From assembly GCA_021234155.1 (NCBI GenBank), contig JAJEKV010000059.1, positions 5,875,215 through 5,939,214 on the forward strand: DNA of 64,000 nucleotides, in the 5' to 3' direction. The notes under the pieces were generated by a model. It was not told where the DNA came from. It saw only the letters and a list, made by a program, of their open reading frames with translations, and did no database searches. Source of the stretch: Isoetes taiwanensis (taxonomy: Eukaryota; Streptophyta; Lycopodiopsida; Isoetales; Isoetaceae). The position numbers and the translations under genes were made by a program. The number at the start of each line of letters is the position of its first letter. The stretch's first letter is position 1. Of this stretch, positions 33,000 to 43,443 are shown piece after piece.

Positions 33000-35960
33000 C
33001 TTGCTTGATTGAAGCAGGGTTTAATTTTCCCTGTACAACCTATTCGGTTGGAAGGACAATTGTTGCCCGGGGACATATTTTGAATAGAACCACTCTTCAT
33101 GGGAAGGAAATAGATCCTTCAAATGTAGCAATTGAGGTCACGAGTCCGTGATCCCATCGATGAGCTTCGGTCCCTAGGGAGGCGAGATAACATTGGTGAA
33201 GCGGTAGGCACATTCATTGAGTGGCCTAAGAGGGATGTAAAACCAAATGAGTGGCCCTCAAGTGAAGATCGTCTTGAGATCCCTCAATTTGCCCTCTTCA
33301 CAAGAGGATTCATCTAGTAGTCCACCATCGGCCAAGAGTGGCATGGGACATGGGTTTCTTGCTCCTTTGTGGTGAACCAAGCAACCACGGCAACAAATGA
33401 AGAAGATGAGATAGTAGAGGAGATTGGAGGTCATGAGAATCTAGCTGCCCGTCTTGGTCTCGAGGGTTGTTTAAGCACGAAGATGAGAGCAGATCTACTA
33501 CTCGAGAACAGATCTACTAGGTTTGCCATGCTACATTCTTCACTCCTGCATTGGATCTAAATATTTGAGGCCGAATATAGTCTTTAGTGATCCCTCGGGA
33601 TGCTATAGGCGATGAGTTCTTGGGTGTATCAAAGGTCGGGCTTTTCGATTGGGTAACATAATAGATCCAACGAAACCAAAATATCGAGGTCATGTCATGC
33701 TTGTCTTTGAGAGGCCTATAGCTATGATCTAGTAACACTGGGAGACCCATCTTTGTTTTGCTTCATGATGGTAGAGACGGTTTCACAACATTTACAAGCT
33801 CTTCTTTGCTCTCGAACATGATGATTTAGAAGTTGAGTGCTTGGAAGGCGATGTTGAGAAGCAATTCAAGAGGAAAAGGAAATATACATATGTGAAGAGG
33901 GTCGGGAGGGAACCAAAGGGGGATGGCAAGGAGGAGAGGATGTAATGCGCTTCAAGGCAATCAAGAGTGATCTAAAATCAACATCTTTGCAAGGGCGAAT
34001 GTGTCAAAAAGCGGCCCAACGACAAGTATGTGCCTTAAGAAAAGAATTTTATTCTCAATCAAGCGGTGCGGGGATTGCGCTTGTTTTTGATGTGTTGAGT
34101 GTAACTTGCTCTGGAGGATCCGGGGGCGAAAGTAGTGGTCTGTGGGGTGGAGTCTTTGTCAATTCGCATGGCGGCGTGGCTTTAGGAGTTGCTGGGTCTA
34201 CGTTTTATAGTTGGAGGAAGAGGTTCGAGTTAGGTGGAAAATGGGTGAACATGGTATCTGAGGCTCTAAGAAGCCTAGATCTGTGACACTAGGTACGAGA
34301 AGTGTGCTTGATACCTTCATTAGTGAGAATGCGAGAGAGAGCATTCCACATAGAAACAAAAAAGGAAAGGATGATATAAGGGAGAATGTTCGCAAACTTC
34401 CTTCCATCCTTAATAAGAAGAACACACATAAGGAGGTGGGCGTGTGGTGGAAGAAATTGAGGAAAGAGTGTAACCTTGCCCTCTTTTTACAATATTTGGA
34501 AGAAAGAGTTTCCAGGGACGTCGGCATAGCAAAAAATCTGACATTCTCAAGTGTAACATATGTGTAGTCATCAAGTGAAATTGGAAAGAACAAAAGATAT
34601 AAGGGAGAGGCGCCAACCTTTCAATTCAGCGGCGGGCACATATGTTGGAACAACGTTCTGTAGGAGTCAATATTGGCATTGGCGTGCATTATCACATCGT
34701 TAGCCCGAGAAAGTCACCTCTGCATAATACATGATAAGATGGATCAGGTCAAAACACTCACACCAAAAGTCACCATCTCGCAAAAGTCTGTTTGGAGAGG
34801 AGATGCTTTGAAGAAGCGACAGCGGAGAGCATTGACACATGGTCATGGTGGGCGGGCTTATGGCCATTTCTCTCTTGATCTTTGGAAGGATGACTCAAAC
34901 TTTCATGTTGGATCACTTTCTAGGATCCTACACTATCTTGAGTTCTTGGGAAGAAGACAAGTGTGGTGATTTGTGTGGAAGCCGGGGAACTTCTGATTGC
35001 AAATTGATGCAAGCCCTAAAAGATACTCGACCTTTGCAACATAAGCTAGTGTAGACACAAGAGAAGATGCCTTCATCTTCTAGTGCCAACTTAGAAGGCT
35101 TCAATCCTCTTCCTCGAAATCTCTACTTACAGGTTGGATAATGCATCGGGTCAAAATAAAAATAGATATGTGTTCTCCTACCTCTCTTATTTGACATGGC
35201 TTAAGGTATTGATGAGATTGGGTTGGCTTCATGATGGTTGGGCACACTCATGGCGATATTGATGCATTGTTTGGGAACTTTTCGGCGTTAATGAGTTCAT
35301 CGGATGCTCTAACTTTGCACGAGTTGCTTTACTTGTTTAGCAAGTGCAATGCAAAGTCTCTGTTCCATATTTTGTGGATGAAGTTCAGATTGGAAAGGCT
35401 TTGTCAAGGGATATATCACGATAAGGGCCAGCGTCTAACGAGGCCATACAGAGCCATTGCTATTCGATTTAAAATGGATGGGAAATGGCCCATTATGCAA
35501 TATAAGATCGGCCAACCCATAAAGAGTGGATTCGAGGAAAATGGAATAAGAATGTGGAAGGAGGATGAAAATGGTGAGCCAAGCGTTACCAGCGGGGGGT
35601 GCCTAAAAATATCCCTCAAGGAAGACATTGAAAGATCTCCACGGCACAGCGACGACATCGACAAGTACATAGCATTATGGAATTCATACGCAAAAATCAA
35701 AGAAGATAGTGTGTTTGTTTGCGACGGTACAAAGCAACTATGGATTCTTGGAGCGAGATTCTTTTTGTGTTTGGAAGATGTATCTCGGGCGACCTCAAAA
35801 TGATAACTTTTTGGTTTGCGTACAAGGCAAGAACCTCTACAAAGGCTGCATTTACTCGGAGGTCGATGAAGCGCATTTGTGCTTGTAAGACCTTTGCCTA
35901 CATATTGTGGGCGGCGGATGGCGTCGGTGTTGCCTATGGATGAGTTCGATCCTCATGCAC
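33000..35960 (+). pseudogene. decayed DDE-type transposase-like gene (DUF8039-like and DUF7869-like parts)
   Basis: Two families common in plant transposon proteins can be read. At 33040-33240 SVGRTIVARGHILNRTTLHG and NIGEAVGTFIEWPKRDV recall the DUF8039 region. At 34300-34530 VLDTFISENARES, DDIRENVRKLPSILNKK recalls the middle of DUF7869 proteins. At 35130-35275 LDNASGQNKNRYVFSYLSYL, then after a frameshift MVGHTHGDIDALFG, is the DUF7869 hallmark (D-N..G..KNR..GHTH.DID). The last frame runs to 35803 (IDKYIALWNSYAKI). Many stops and frameshifts separate the pieces, so no protein is made. These parts give the best clue to how the surrounding element moved. Family names are from memory. Confidence 0.55.
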
Positions 35961-36799
35961 ATGTTACGAAAGGTATGTTTGTTTTAGTCCAGGCACGGAG
36001 GCGATGAAACTCCAAGCGTGGTTGGGCTTCTGAGAAGAAGATGCCATCCTAGATCGAGTCTACCAATTATGGTCACATTTATGTATCATGGTGGATGCAC
36101 GTTGGTGCGTGACTATCACGGGTTGCTTAACTAAGCGTTGGCGACCCAATCCATCAGATCCATCAAGGTATGAGAAGTTAGATGCCATACATTATGCATG
36201 GGATGCAAATGGCAAAAGGAGAAAGAAGGCTGTTGATTCCAAAATACATTGTTGACATGTGGGGGACATAGCATTAGCTAAAAGCTCTCAATCTCGGTCA
36301 TGTTCTCGATAATCATGTATGTAATTTCTTTTGCTATAATACTTAAGCATTTTGGACAATTATCGTTGTCGATACATCCTAATTTATGCTTATACTAACA
36401 TCCTTACATCTATTATAATAGGTGTTTAATACACATCATTACATCGATGCACACATTATTGATGGCATACATATAATTTAGATGCACATATTATTGATGG
36501 CATTATAGAGTCGATGATTCACTCATCATCAATCCACCGCTATTGTGATCACATTCATTTCGTAGGCATGGGCTCGGGAACCCAAAGAAGATGGATCACA
36601 ACACGAGTAAGGCCGGGGCAATCACACTCACGACCTTACGCTTTGGATTGTAAGTAAGGATCGACTTAACACCTTTATGTATGCGCGATTAATATCATTG
36701 TAGCTCATGGAGCAAAGAATGGTCTCAAAGCGATCATCATAAATATTATAAGCCATGGGAGATGAATGACTTACGAATCATTTTGCTTTTATAGTCGTT

Positions 36800-36925
36800 A
36801 TAGAATTATTGGTATAATACTTCAGCATTATTGGTATTATCGTGAGCATTATTGGTATTATCGTCAGCATTATTGGTATTATACTTCAACATTATTGGTA
36901 TTATACTTCAACATTATTGGATTAA
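36800..36925. repeat. ATTATTGGTATTAT minisatellite
   Basis: Five to six units of ATTATTGGTATTATACTTCA or ..CGTCAGC variants in a row. Confidence 0.85.
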
Positions 36926-36984
36926 GTAGCTATAAATTCTTTTACCTTGTTTTCATTTCTCACTTTTCATCCTTGCTTCTTGCT

Positions 36985-37455
36985 CCTTCATCTTCCTTGT
37001 TCCTTGATCTTCTTGCTACTTGATCTTCCTTGTTCCTTGATCTTCTTGCTACTTGATCTTCCTTGTTCATTGCTTCTGGCTACTTGATCTTGATCCTTGT
37101 TCCTTGCTACTTCATTCCGTGCTCCTTCCTACTTGATCTTGTTCCTTGCTCTTGATCTTGCTACTTGATCTTGATCCTTGTTCCTTGCTACTTCATTCCG
37201 TGCTCCTTCCTACTTGATCTTGTTCCTTGCTCTTGATCTTGCTACTTGATCTTGTTCCTTGCTACTTGATCTTGATCCTTGCTTCTTGCTCCTTGATCTT
37301 CCTTGTTCCTTGATCTTCTTGCTACTTGATCTTCCTTGTTCATTGCATCTTGCTACTTGATCTTGATCCTTGTTCCTTGCTACTTCATTCCGTGCTCCAC
37401 TGCTACTTGATCTTGTTGCTTGCTCTTGAACTTGCTACTTGCTCTGCTTTCAGGT
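36985..37455. repeat. CTTGCTACTTGATCTTG minisatellite
   Basis: About 470 bp of interwoven TTGCTACTTGATCTTGATCC, CTTGTTCCTTGC and TTCATTCCGTGCTCC units with higher-order duplication (the ~60-bp block at 37100-37160 recurs at 37170-37230). Confidence 0.9.
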
Positions 37456-38364
37456 GTTCCTTGCTCCGTCGGTGATCCTTGCTTGCTTTTGCAAATGATT
37501 GGACCCAATCCTCCACGGGCTACTCGGAAGGCACAAGCATGCCCGAGGGCATTACAATGCGGCCTGGAATGGATGAGCTATGGGACCATTTCTTGGAGTG
37601 GAGGTTGCGCCACGGTCCCACCAAAGGAGCTTACAATGGGTTGATCAACTTCATTCAGGAGGCGATTTGATTGTGGTCATGAGCCCGATGGAAATTAATC
37701 CATCACGAATGTTATAGGAGACTTGCAATGAGGGGAATGCTTGAACCCCCTCCTTATCACGGGCCCGAGATGCTACGACAATTGAGGCCTCTTCTTTCGT
37801 CTTTGGATATTTAGCACACTCTCACGGATGCATACATATCGAGTTCATTCATGAAATTTGTAAAGGGACGGATGTATGGCCTTATTAGGGTGTACTACAA
37901 TGAGTACAACGGTTTTGTGGAGTTAGGTCAGCTCTTCTTCCGTGAGTATTATCTGTGGAATTACTTTTTCTAATGACTAGGTACCCCATATGGTGGGAAG
38001 AATCGGCATGGGATGGCGTGAGCTCTTGACTCCTAACCGGATCGTGGGTTAGACCTCATGAGCGAAGGGGAAAGGGGAAGGGGAAGGGTTAGGAACACAG
38101 GGGAAGGTTACTAGGGACATACATAGTTCATACTTTGGTCTCTATTGTGTTTGGAAGTTGGTATATGATCACGAGGTGTTATTATGTTCTCTAAATATTC
38201 ATGTATGTATGATACGCAGTGCTTGCGTGTATAGAACCCTGCATAAGGTCTATGATACAGTCTTTCTTTGTGCGTGTATACAACCCCCTGCATAAGGTCT
38301 ATACAACCCCATAATAAAAAATTCAGGTTTACTAAAATTTTCCCATTATAATGAAATTGTGCTT
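37456..38364. other. right part of the 11.5-kb element, coding-like debris
   Basis: Readable plus-strand pieces remain, such as GMDELWDHFLEWRLRHGPTK (37560-37620) and KGRMYGLIRVYYNEYNGF (37862-37915), in changing frames. No family recognised. A direct repeat CCCTGCATAAGGTCTAT occurs twice near the right end (38238 and 38288). Confidence 0.35.
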
Positions 38365-38368
38365 GAAT

Positions 38369-38543
38369 ATGTAAGTCATAATAGATCTCTTGCTTCCTAT
38401 TTCTTGAATTACAACTTGCGCAATCCCCTTTCATTAATTTCTATGCATCTAATTGCAGCCGGGGGGATTCGATTGAGATTTGGAGATTTGATTGAGATTT
38501 GGGGGGCATCAGTCGTGAGAGACCTCCTCGTATGGCCGTATCA
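38369..38543 (+). pseudogene. second gasdermin-like copy, piece 2 (intron and deleted exon 2)
   Basis: From GTAAGTCATAATAGATCTC the segment follows the copy-1 intron, then exon 2 (GGGGATTCGATTGAGATTTGG). It then jumps about 235 bp to CGTGAGAGACCTCCTCGTAT. The deletion removes most of the second half of the domain. It ends exactly at the Helitron that starts at 38544. Confidence 0.85.
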
Positions 38544-38814
38544 TCCTATATAATAAATTATTATAGTGTATATACGTCTTGAATCTAAGCCCTAATTTGG
38601 GAATGACTAGGGCCGGAGGGTTGAAACATAAAAAGGCTAAAATGCCGAAAGTATAAGCCTTAAAATTGAATGGTGGTATCTCCATTTTTTGAAGGGCAAT
38701 TTTTAGAGGTTGCCATTCACATTGAATGGCAATTTTGTCAAGATGCCAGTCATTTGAAGGTTAAATTTTTTCTTAGCCATTCCTTTGATTAGGAGGAATT
38801 CCAACACAATAATT

Positions 38815-39084
38815 TCATGGATATGGAATAACCCAACTTGGTTTGCAAACTCTTTTAAACTTTTTTGTAACGGTAGTTCCATCACACTCTTGAAATTCAA
38901 ATTCCTCATCTGACATATCATCTTCCTCGTCTATGGCTGGTTCTGCATTAAGATCTAAGGCATCATTAGATGCTTCAATGTCAACATCGCTAGAGGTAGT
39001 GCTTCTTGCTCCTCTTCTTGCTTGAGATTTATAAAAAGCTTTGAATATATCTTGATGTCGAGGATCCTTTTTGGGTCTTACCAT
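38815..39084 (-). CDS. exon-like frame inside the Helitron, unrecognised, possibly captured
   Basis: A splice-acceptor-like TTTTTGGTGCAG directly precedes the ATG. The 89-codon frame begins MVRPKKDPRHQDIFKAFYKS and turns strongly acidic (AIDEEDDMSDEEFEF) before ending CKPSWVIPYP. I do not recognise the protein. It is probably an exon picked up by the Helitron, since no other exon of the same gene is evident. No sign of expression can be judged. Confidence 0.3.
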   Translation of the reverse strand: MVRPKKDPRHQDIFKAFYKSQARRGARSTTSSDVDIEASNDALDLNAEPAIDEEDDMSDEEFEFQECDGTTVTKKFKRVCKPSWVIPYP

Positions 39085-40336
39085 CTGCACCAAAAAGAAT
39101 TGGTAAAAAAAATCAGACAACATTTGAAATAAAACTAATACAGTACTTTCACTATCTGTGGAAACAAGCTTAGAGCATAATCCGAAGGAAAAAATAATTA
39201 CGAGCATTGCATAATCCCAAGGAAAAAATCTCTGTTTATAGAGTCTGGGAAAATCAAGACGTTTATTCAATTTATACAGTTTGGGAAAAAAAAGATGTCA
39301 GCCAAAAGATAGTGAAGAATCGGTTGCATTTGGCTTTTTGCACACGATCTACTGCAAATTGTTTAGATTTTGCAAAATAAGAAGAAGAAGAATCGATGGC
39401 AAATGGCGTGTATCGTTTACATGAAGAAGAATCGATGGCAATATCTGATCGATCATTACCTTTTCCTTAAAGTCCGATCAAATTCCAAAACCGACTTCAA
39501 AATCCGAGTTCACGGCCGATCCGTCCAGAGTTTGGGTCGTCTTACGAGTTCATAGTCCGATTTCTTGGCGATTCTTGAGTTACATCTTTAGTCTAGACTC
39601 GGTGATTGGTCTAGATTTGAGGCTGAAAAGATTTCGGAGGAGGCACGAAGATTTTGAACTAAATGGTAGAAGAAGCGAGCGCAGGGCGGGATCGTCTAGC
39701 GGTGACAAGCAATTGGAAAAAAGCGGCAACGCCAACAAGACTCGAACGAAATTCGGTCGTCAATTTTTTCAAGATCCCCTTTTTTTTTAAAATGTTTAAT
39801 GCTGGTTATTTTGGTATTAATTTCGCAGTATCTCATTGATTGATTATAAATTAATAATGGTAGTTTGTTCTAATTGGGGTGGGGAAATACATGAATAATA
39901 AAAAATATATTTACTAGAAAATAATTTTTTTTTTTAAACCTTGCCATTCAATTGAAGGTGACATTTGCCCAAGCTGCATTTTTTTCCTCTTGCCGTTCAT
40001 TTGCATGGCCGAAAAAAAGACCACCGTTCTTTGAAGGGCCAAAGGCCTCTTGAATGGCATTGCAATGTTCATATTTTAGGCCTGGGGAGGATCCGACGGC
40101 CTACCCAAGCTTGCAGAGCTGTGGTTCTATGGTTATGGCCGCCATTGAACAGATGGCTGATGAAGAATAGATGGTTGAACAGACGGCTGATGGTTACGGA
40201 GTGATGTTCCATCTGTATTTGAATTTTCACAGGTTCTATAACGCATCTAACTTCTGAAAAAGAGAGGGATTTTTCATTCAATTATTTCGCAGATGGGAAT
40301 TTTGTTCTAGATCTCAATTGGTTCATAGGCACATTA

Positions 40337-40609
40337 TGGCAGACCTTAATGAGGATTCACAAAGACATTCTTCGAGCTTTAAGGAATGGCTTTGAGATAC
40401 TTCTGATCTGATGCATGGGACATGGCTTTATCGCAAGTGCCCCTTTCTCACAGGGAAAGAGTGGGGTTGGGGTTGATGCATCTGTAGTGGCAGAAGAATC
40501 AATGTTTTCAAAGCACTATGCTATAGCTGAAGCTGATAACCCCAACCAGATTGTAACCCTTACGGATGCAACAGAGGAGGAATGCTTTGCTTTACAAGGT
40601 ATGTCTTAA
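40337..40609 (+). pseudogene. exon-like fragment inside the Helitron
   Basis: Two overlapping readable pieces, MADLNEDSQRHSSSFKEW (40337) and VVAEESMFSKHYAIAEADNP (from about 40476), end at a donor-like CAAG/GTATGT near 40600. A further exon-like GRYASYISKVLI follows an acceptor-like TTGTGCAG near 40900. The intron-exon look suggests capture of part of a host gene. The source gene is not recognised. Confidence 0.3.
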
Positions 40610-42629
40610 ATTATGGCAGTTGTAGAATTGCTTAACACTATGTTACGTTCATATGCTAACACCGTGTACAATTGCTTGCCCTATATATTGCTCATTATAT
40701 TTTATAGAGGCTGGACATCTTGCTCTTTATGTGCTTCTTTTCTATAATCATGCATGTTCAAAAGCTTCGGAGGATTGCACTATTTTTGCTCATTTATACA
40801 TCTTTATTGTGATAGAATTTGTCTACGGCTTTTTTAGTAACAGTTTTGGCTTGATATTTGATGCATGTCAATGTAGTCATTTGCTTTTTTATTGTGCAGG
40901 TCGTTATGCTTCTTATATCTCCAAGGTTTTAATAAATACAAAGTTTAAGTATGGGTATGGAAGATTTGAATTTCTTTTCGTCTATGCTGATGCGATATTG
41001 TAAATTTTAGTGGGCTCTCTCATTGTGTTGGAATCAAGTGAATGGATTGCAACAAATTCTTACTTAAAGTTTGTTGATTGTGTTTGTTGGTTGAATGACC
41101 TGATGTTTTTCCAGATGCGCATCATTATGCACACATACTAACTATAATCAACAAGTTGCTTCTCACCAGTATGTCTGGGCCATAGATGTGCGAGAAGCAA
41201 CACATGTCATGAATGTGGATAAGATGATTATGATCAGATTATTATAGGAGAGGAGAACATAGCAGTCATGCTCATCGTCATATGGTCAGTCCTTTTCTAA
41301 ATACAAGATGTCTGAAATCTACAATATTTTATTTTTTATTTTCTTTATGTGCATATTTGTAACTGTTTCATTCTTTGTTGGAATGTTAAGTAAGTTATGA
41401 AGGTTGTCTTATTGGAAGGCATCAAATTCTTGCTCATCTAATGGCATTTGTGACGCAGGAATGATATAATCAGCTCAAGCTTATAAAAATGCAGACTGAT
41501 TAAATCACGATTTTGACTTTATCAGGTTAACCACAGGCTATGTCCTTTGTTGGGGCAGCATTATGTTGACTTGGGCATCAGATCAGATCTCAACAACGTG
41601 AAAGAGATTGATTCACAGAGTTAGGATCTTTGGAAATTTGTTTTCTTACCAAGCAACTGCAAAAAATGTAGCTTAGAAGCTAAGCACACAAGAAAACGGG
41701 CCAACTAAGAATGAACATGAAGAGAATGTATGTGAGGGTCATCTAGATGATTTTACATACACTGACACTTGCCATATCTGATTTTAGATGAAACGTTGTC
41801 ATCTACTTTATCTATTTATCGTATTTAATCTGTTGTGAGCTTATATGTGCTGCATCTAAAACGTTGTCATTTACTTCTTTAATTATTTGTCATATTTAAT
41901 CTTTTGTGAGCTTATATGTGCAATAGAAAGAATCAATCATGACTTCAATACACTGAACAATTATAAAAGGGTGTGATTTTTGTAGTAAGAAAGATTTTTT
42001 ATCTAATCCATCGCTTATATAGAAAAGTTCCATAATTATGACGTATGTTCTATATGTGCTTTAAAAGGAAACCATTTAGCTGGCACATTTATAGCTTATA
42101 AAGAATCCATGCTCTATATAATTGCCACTCATATGGTGGTACCCAAGCAATGTAACAACAATTCCACGAACACAAACATATGCTTTAAAGGGTATAGATT
42201 GAGACAATTAAGTTGCTCCAAAACAAGATGTTTGCTCAGTCCTGATTGGCTTTATTGAACCTGGTTAGGACGGTCCTAGGATGGTCCTCACCTATGTTAA
42301 AACCTTTGCCCAATAGATTTCAACATATACATCATCTTTCTCAAAATTTAACATTTTAAAATACATGCAACACATTAATACCCCACTCTTGATGTACACA
42401 ATCACATGGAACATCCACAGCAATTTCCTATAGTTAATGCGACCCAAAGGTGTTAAGAGCCCTTAGGCACAACTTAAATTTAGAGTACCAGAGTATGTGA
42501 CAACAAATAATAAATTCTCTACGGATTTGCCTAATTTTATTAGGTTTATAAAAATGAGTCTGAGTTGAACAGGTTTTCGTCCACACACATTTCCAACTTA
42601 TGCCCAGCAACGCTGGGCACCATTACTAG

Positions 42630-43345
42630 TGTATGATTGAGCTGGACCAATACGGGGTTCAAGACACTGTACAGGTTCAAAAAGTCAAGGTTCAAGACGC
42701 TGTACAGGTTCAAAAGGTTGAAGACATGGAGGAGCTTATAGATGGTGATTTCAACTGTGTTGAAGTTGTTGAATTATTATTTATGTAGGAGTTTAATAAA
42801 AGATCATTGTTATACAAAGGTTTTTCCCTTAAAACTTTATGTCACAAGGGTTTTTTAATCCTAGTATTGATGGTAATATGATACCAATCTTATATACTAG
42901 TAATGGTGCCCAGATTGAAAGCCTAAAAATGTTTTGGGCCGCAATGAGAAAAGCGCGCCCAAAAACTGCTCACTTTGTAATTTTATTTTTGTAATTTTGT
43001 TGTGCGCTATGTAAGTGACGCACTTTGTGAAATAATCCCTAATGTTGCTAGGCATATGTTGGAGCCAGTGAATGATACAAACTCGCAGCTGCAAGCCTTC
43101 TTTCTCGTTCATCAGTCATCGTAAATTACGTGTCAAAAGCTATGTTGGCATACACTATAGTTTTACAATATGGGAAGGTGTGTTCTAGGTGGCATGTTAT
43201 ATGCAAGTAGGGCATTGTAGATGCATTATTACTACAAGAAATTTATCGCGGCGGCATTATTACTACAAGAAATTTATCACAGTGGCCAAGGCCGCGGCTG
43301 CGGCGAACGTTTCTCTTTTCCACCTCCTTGTTTATAACACAAGGA
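42630..43345 (+). pseudogene. second gasdermin-like copy, piece 3 (3' end and flank)
   Basis: Begins TGTATGATTGAGCTGGACC right after the Helitron and follows the copy-1 3' coding end, with an extra ~30-bp repeat of the GTTCAAGACGCTGTACAGG word. It continues through the stop region, AATAAA, the reversed Helitron terminus (CTAG at 42897) and the CACTA-like termini (43229-43312). Similarity ends near 43345, matching 26692 in copy 1. Confidence 0.85.
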
Positions 43346-43443
43346 AGCGCTTGCGACGTCACCCTACTACATGACAATACCGAATGTAAGATGAATGTGA
43401 GGGACCCATAGATGGATGGATGGATGGATGGACCATCATTCAA

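Larger units (their letters stand above)
26877..38364. mobile_element. 11.5-kb DNA transposon with inverted ends and a 4-bp target duplication
   Basis: The left end AAGCACAATTTCATTAAAAT and the right end read inward, AAGCACAATTTCATTATAAT, match for about 27 of 30 bases. Both flanks carry GAAT (26873-26876 and 38365-38368). Outside them the two halves of the second gasdermin-like copy (exon 1 piece and intron) face each other, as expected for an insertion. Inside are a leftward decayed multi-exon gene (27.2-30.4 kb), a rightward decayed gene with transposase-like motifs (32.9-35.9 kb), ATGGCGCCAT palindromes and minisatellites. Superfamily not assigned. Later nested insertions inside are possible. 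Confidence 0.65.
38544..42629 (+). mobile_element. Helitron, 4086 bp, both ends fixed by an empty site
   Basis: The 5' end is TCCTATATAATAAATTATTA. The 3' end has a perfect 8-bp hairpin TGCCCAGC/GCTGGGCA (42601-42619) ten bases before CTAG (42626-42629). Flanks are A on the left and T on the right. The intact copy 1 has the uninterrupted sequence AACATGTGGGATGGAGC near 25958, so the insertion fell between A and T of ACA/TGT with no target duplication. No Rep/helicase gene is readable, so it is non-autonomous. It holds exon-like pieces on both strands (38815-39084 minus; 40337-40609 plus). Confidence 0.9.
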
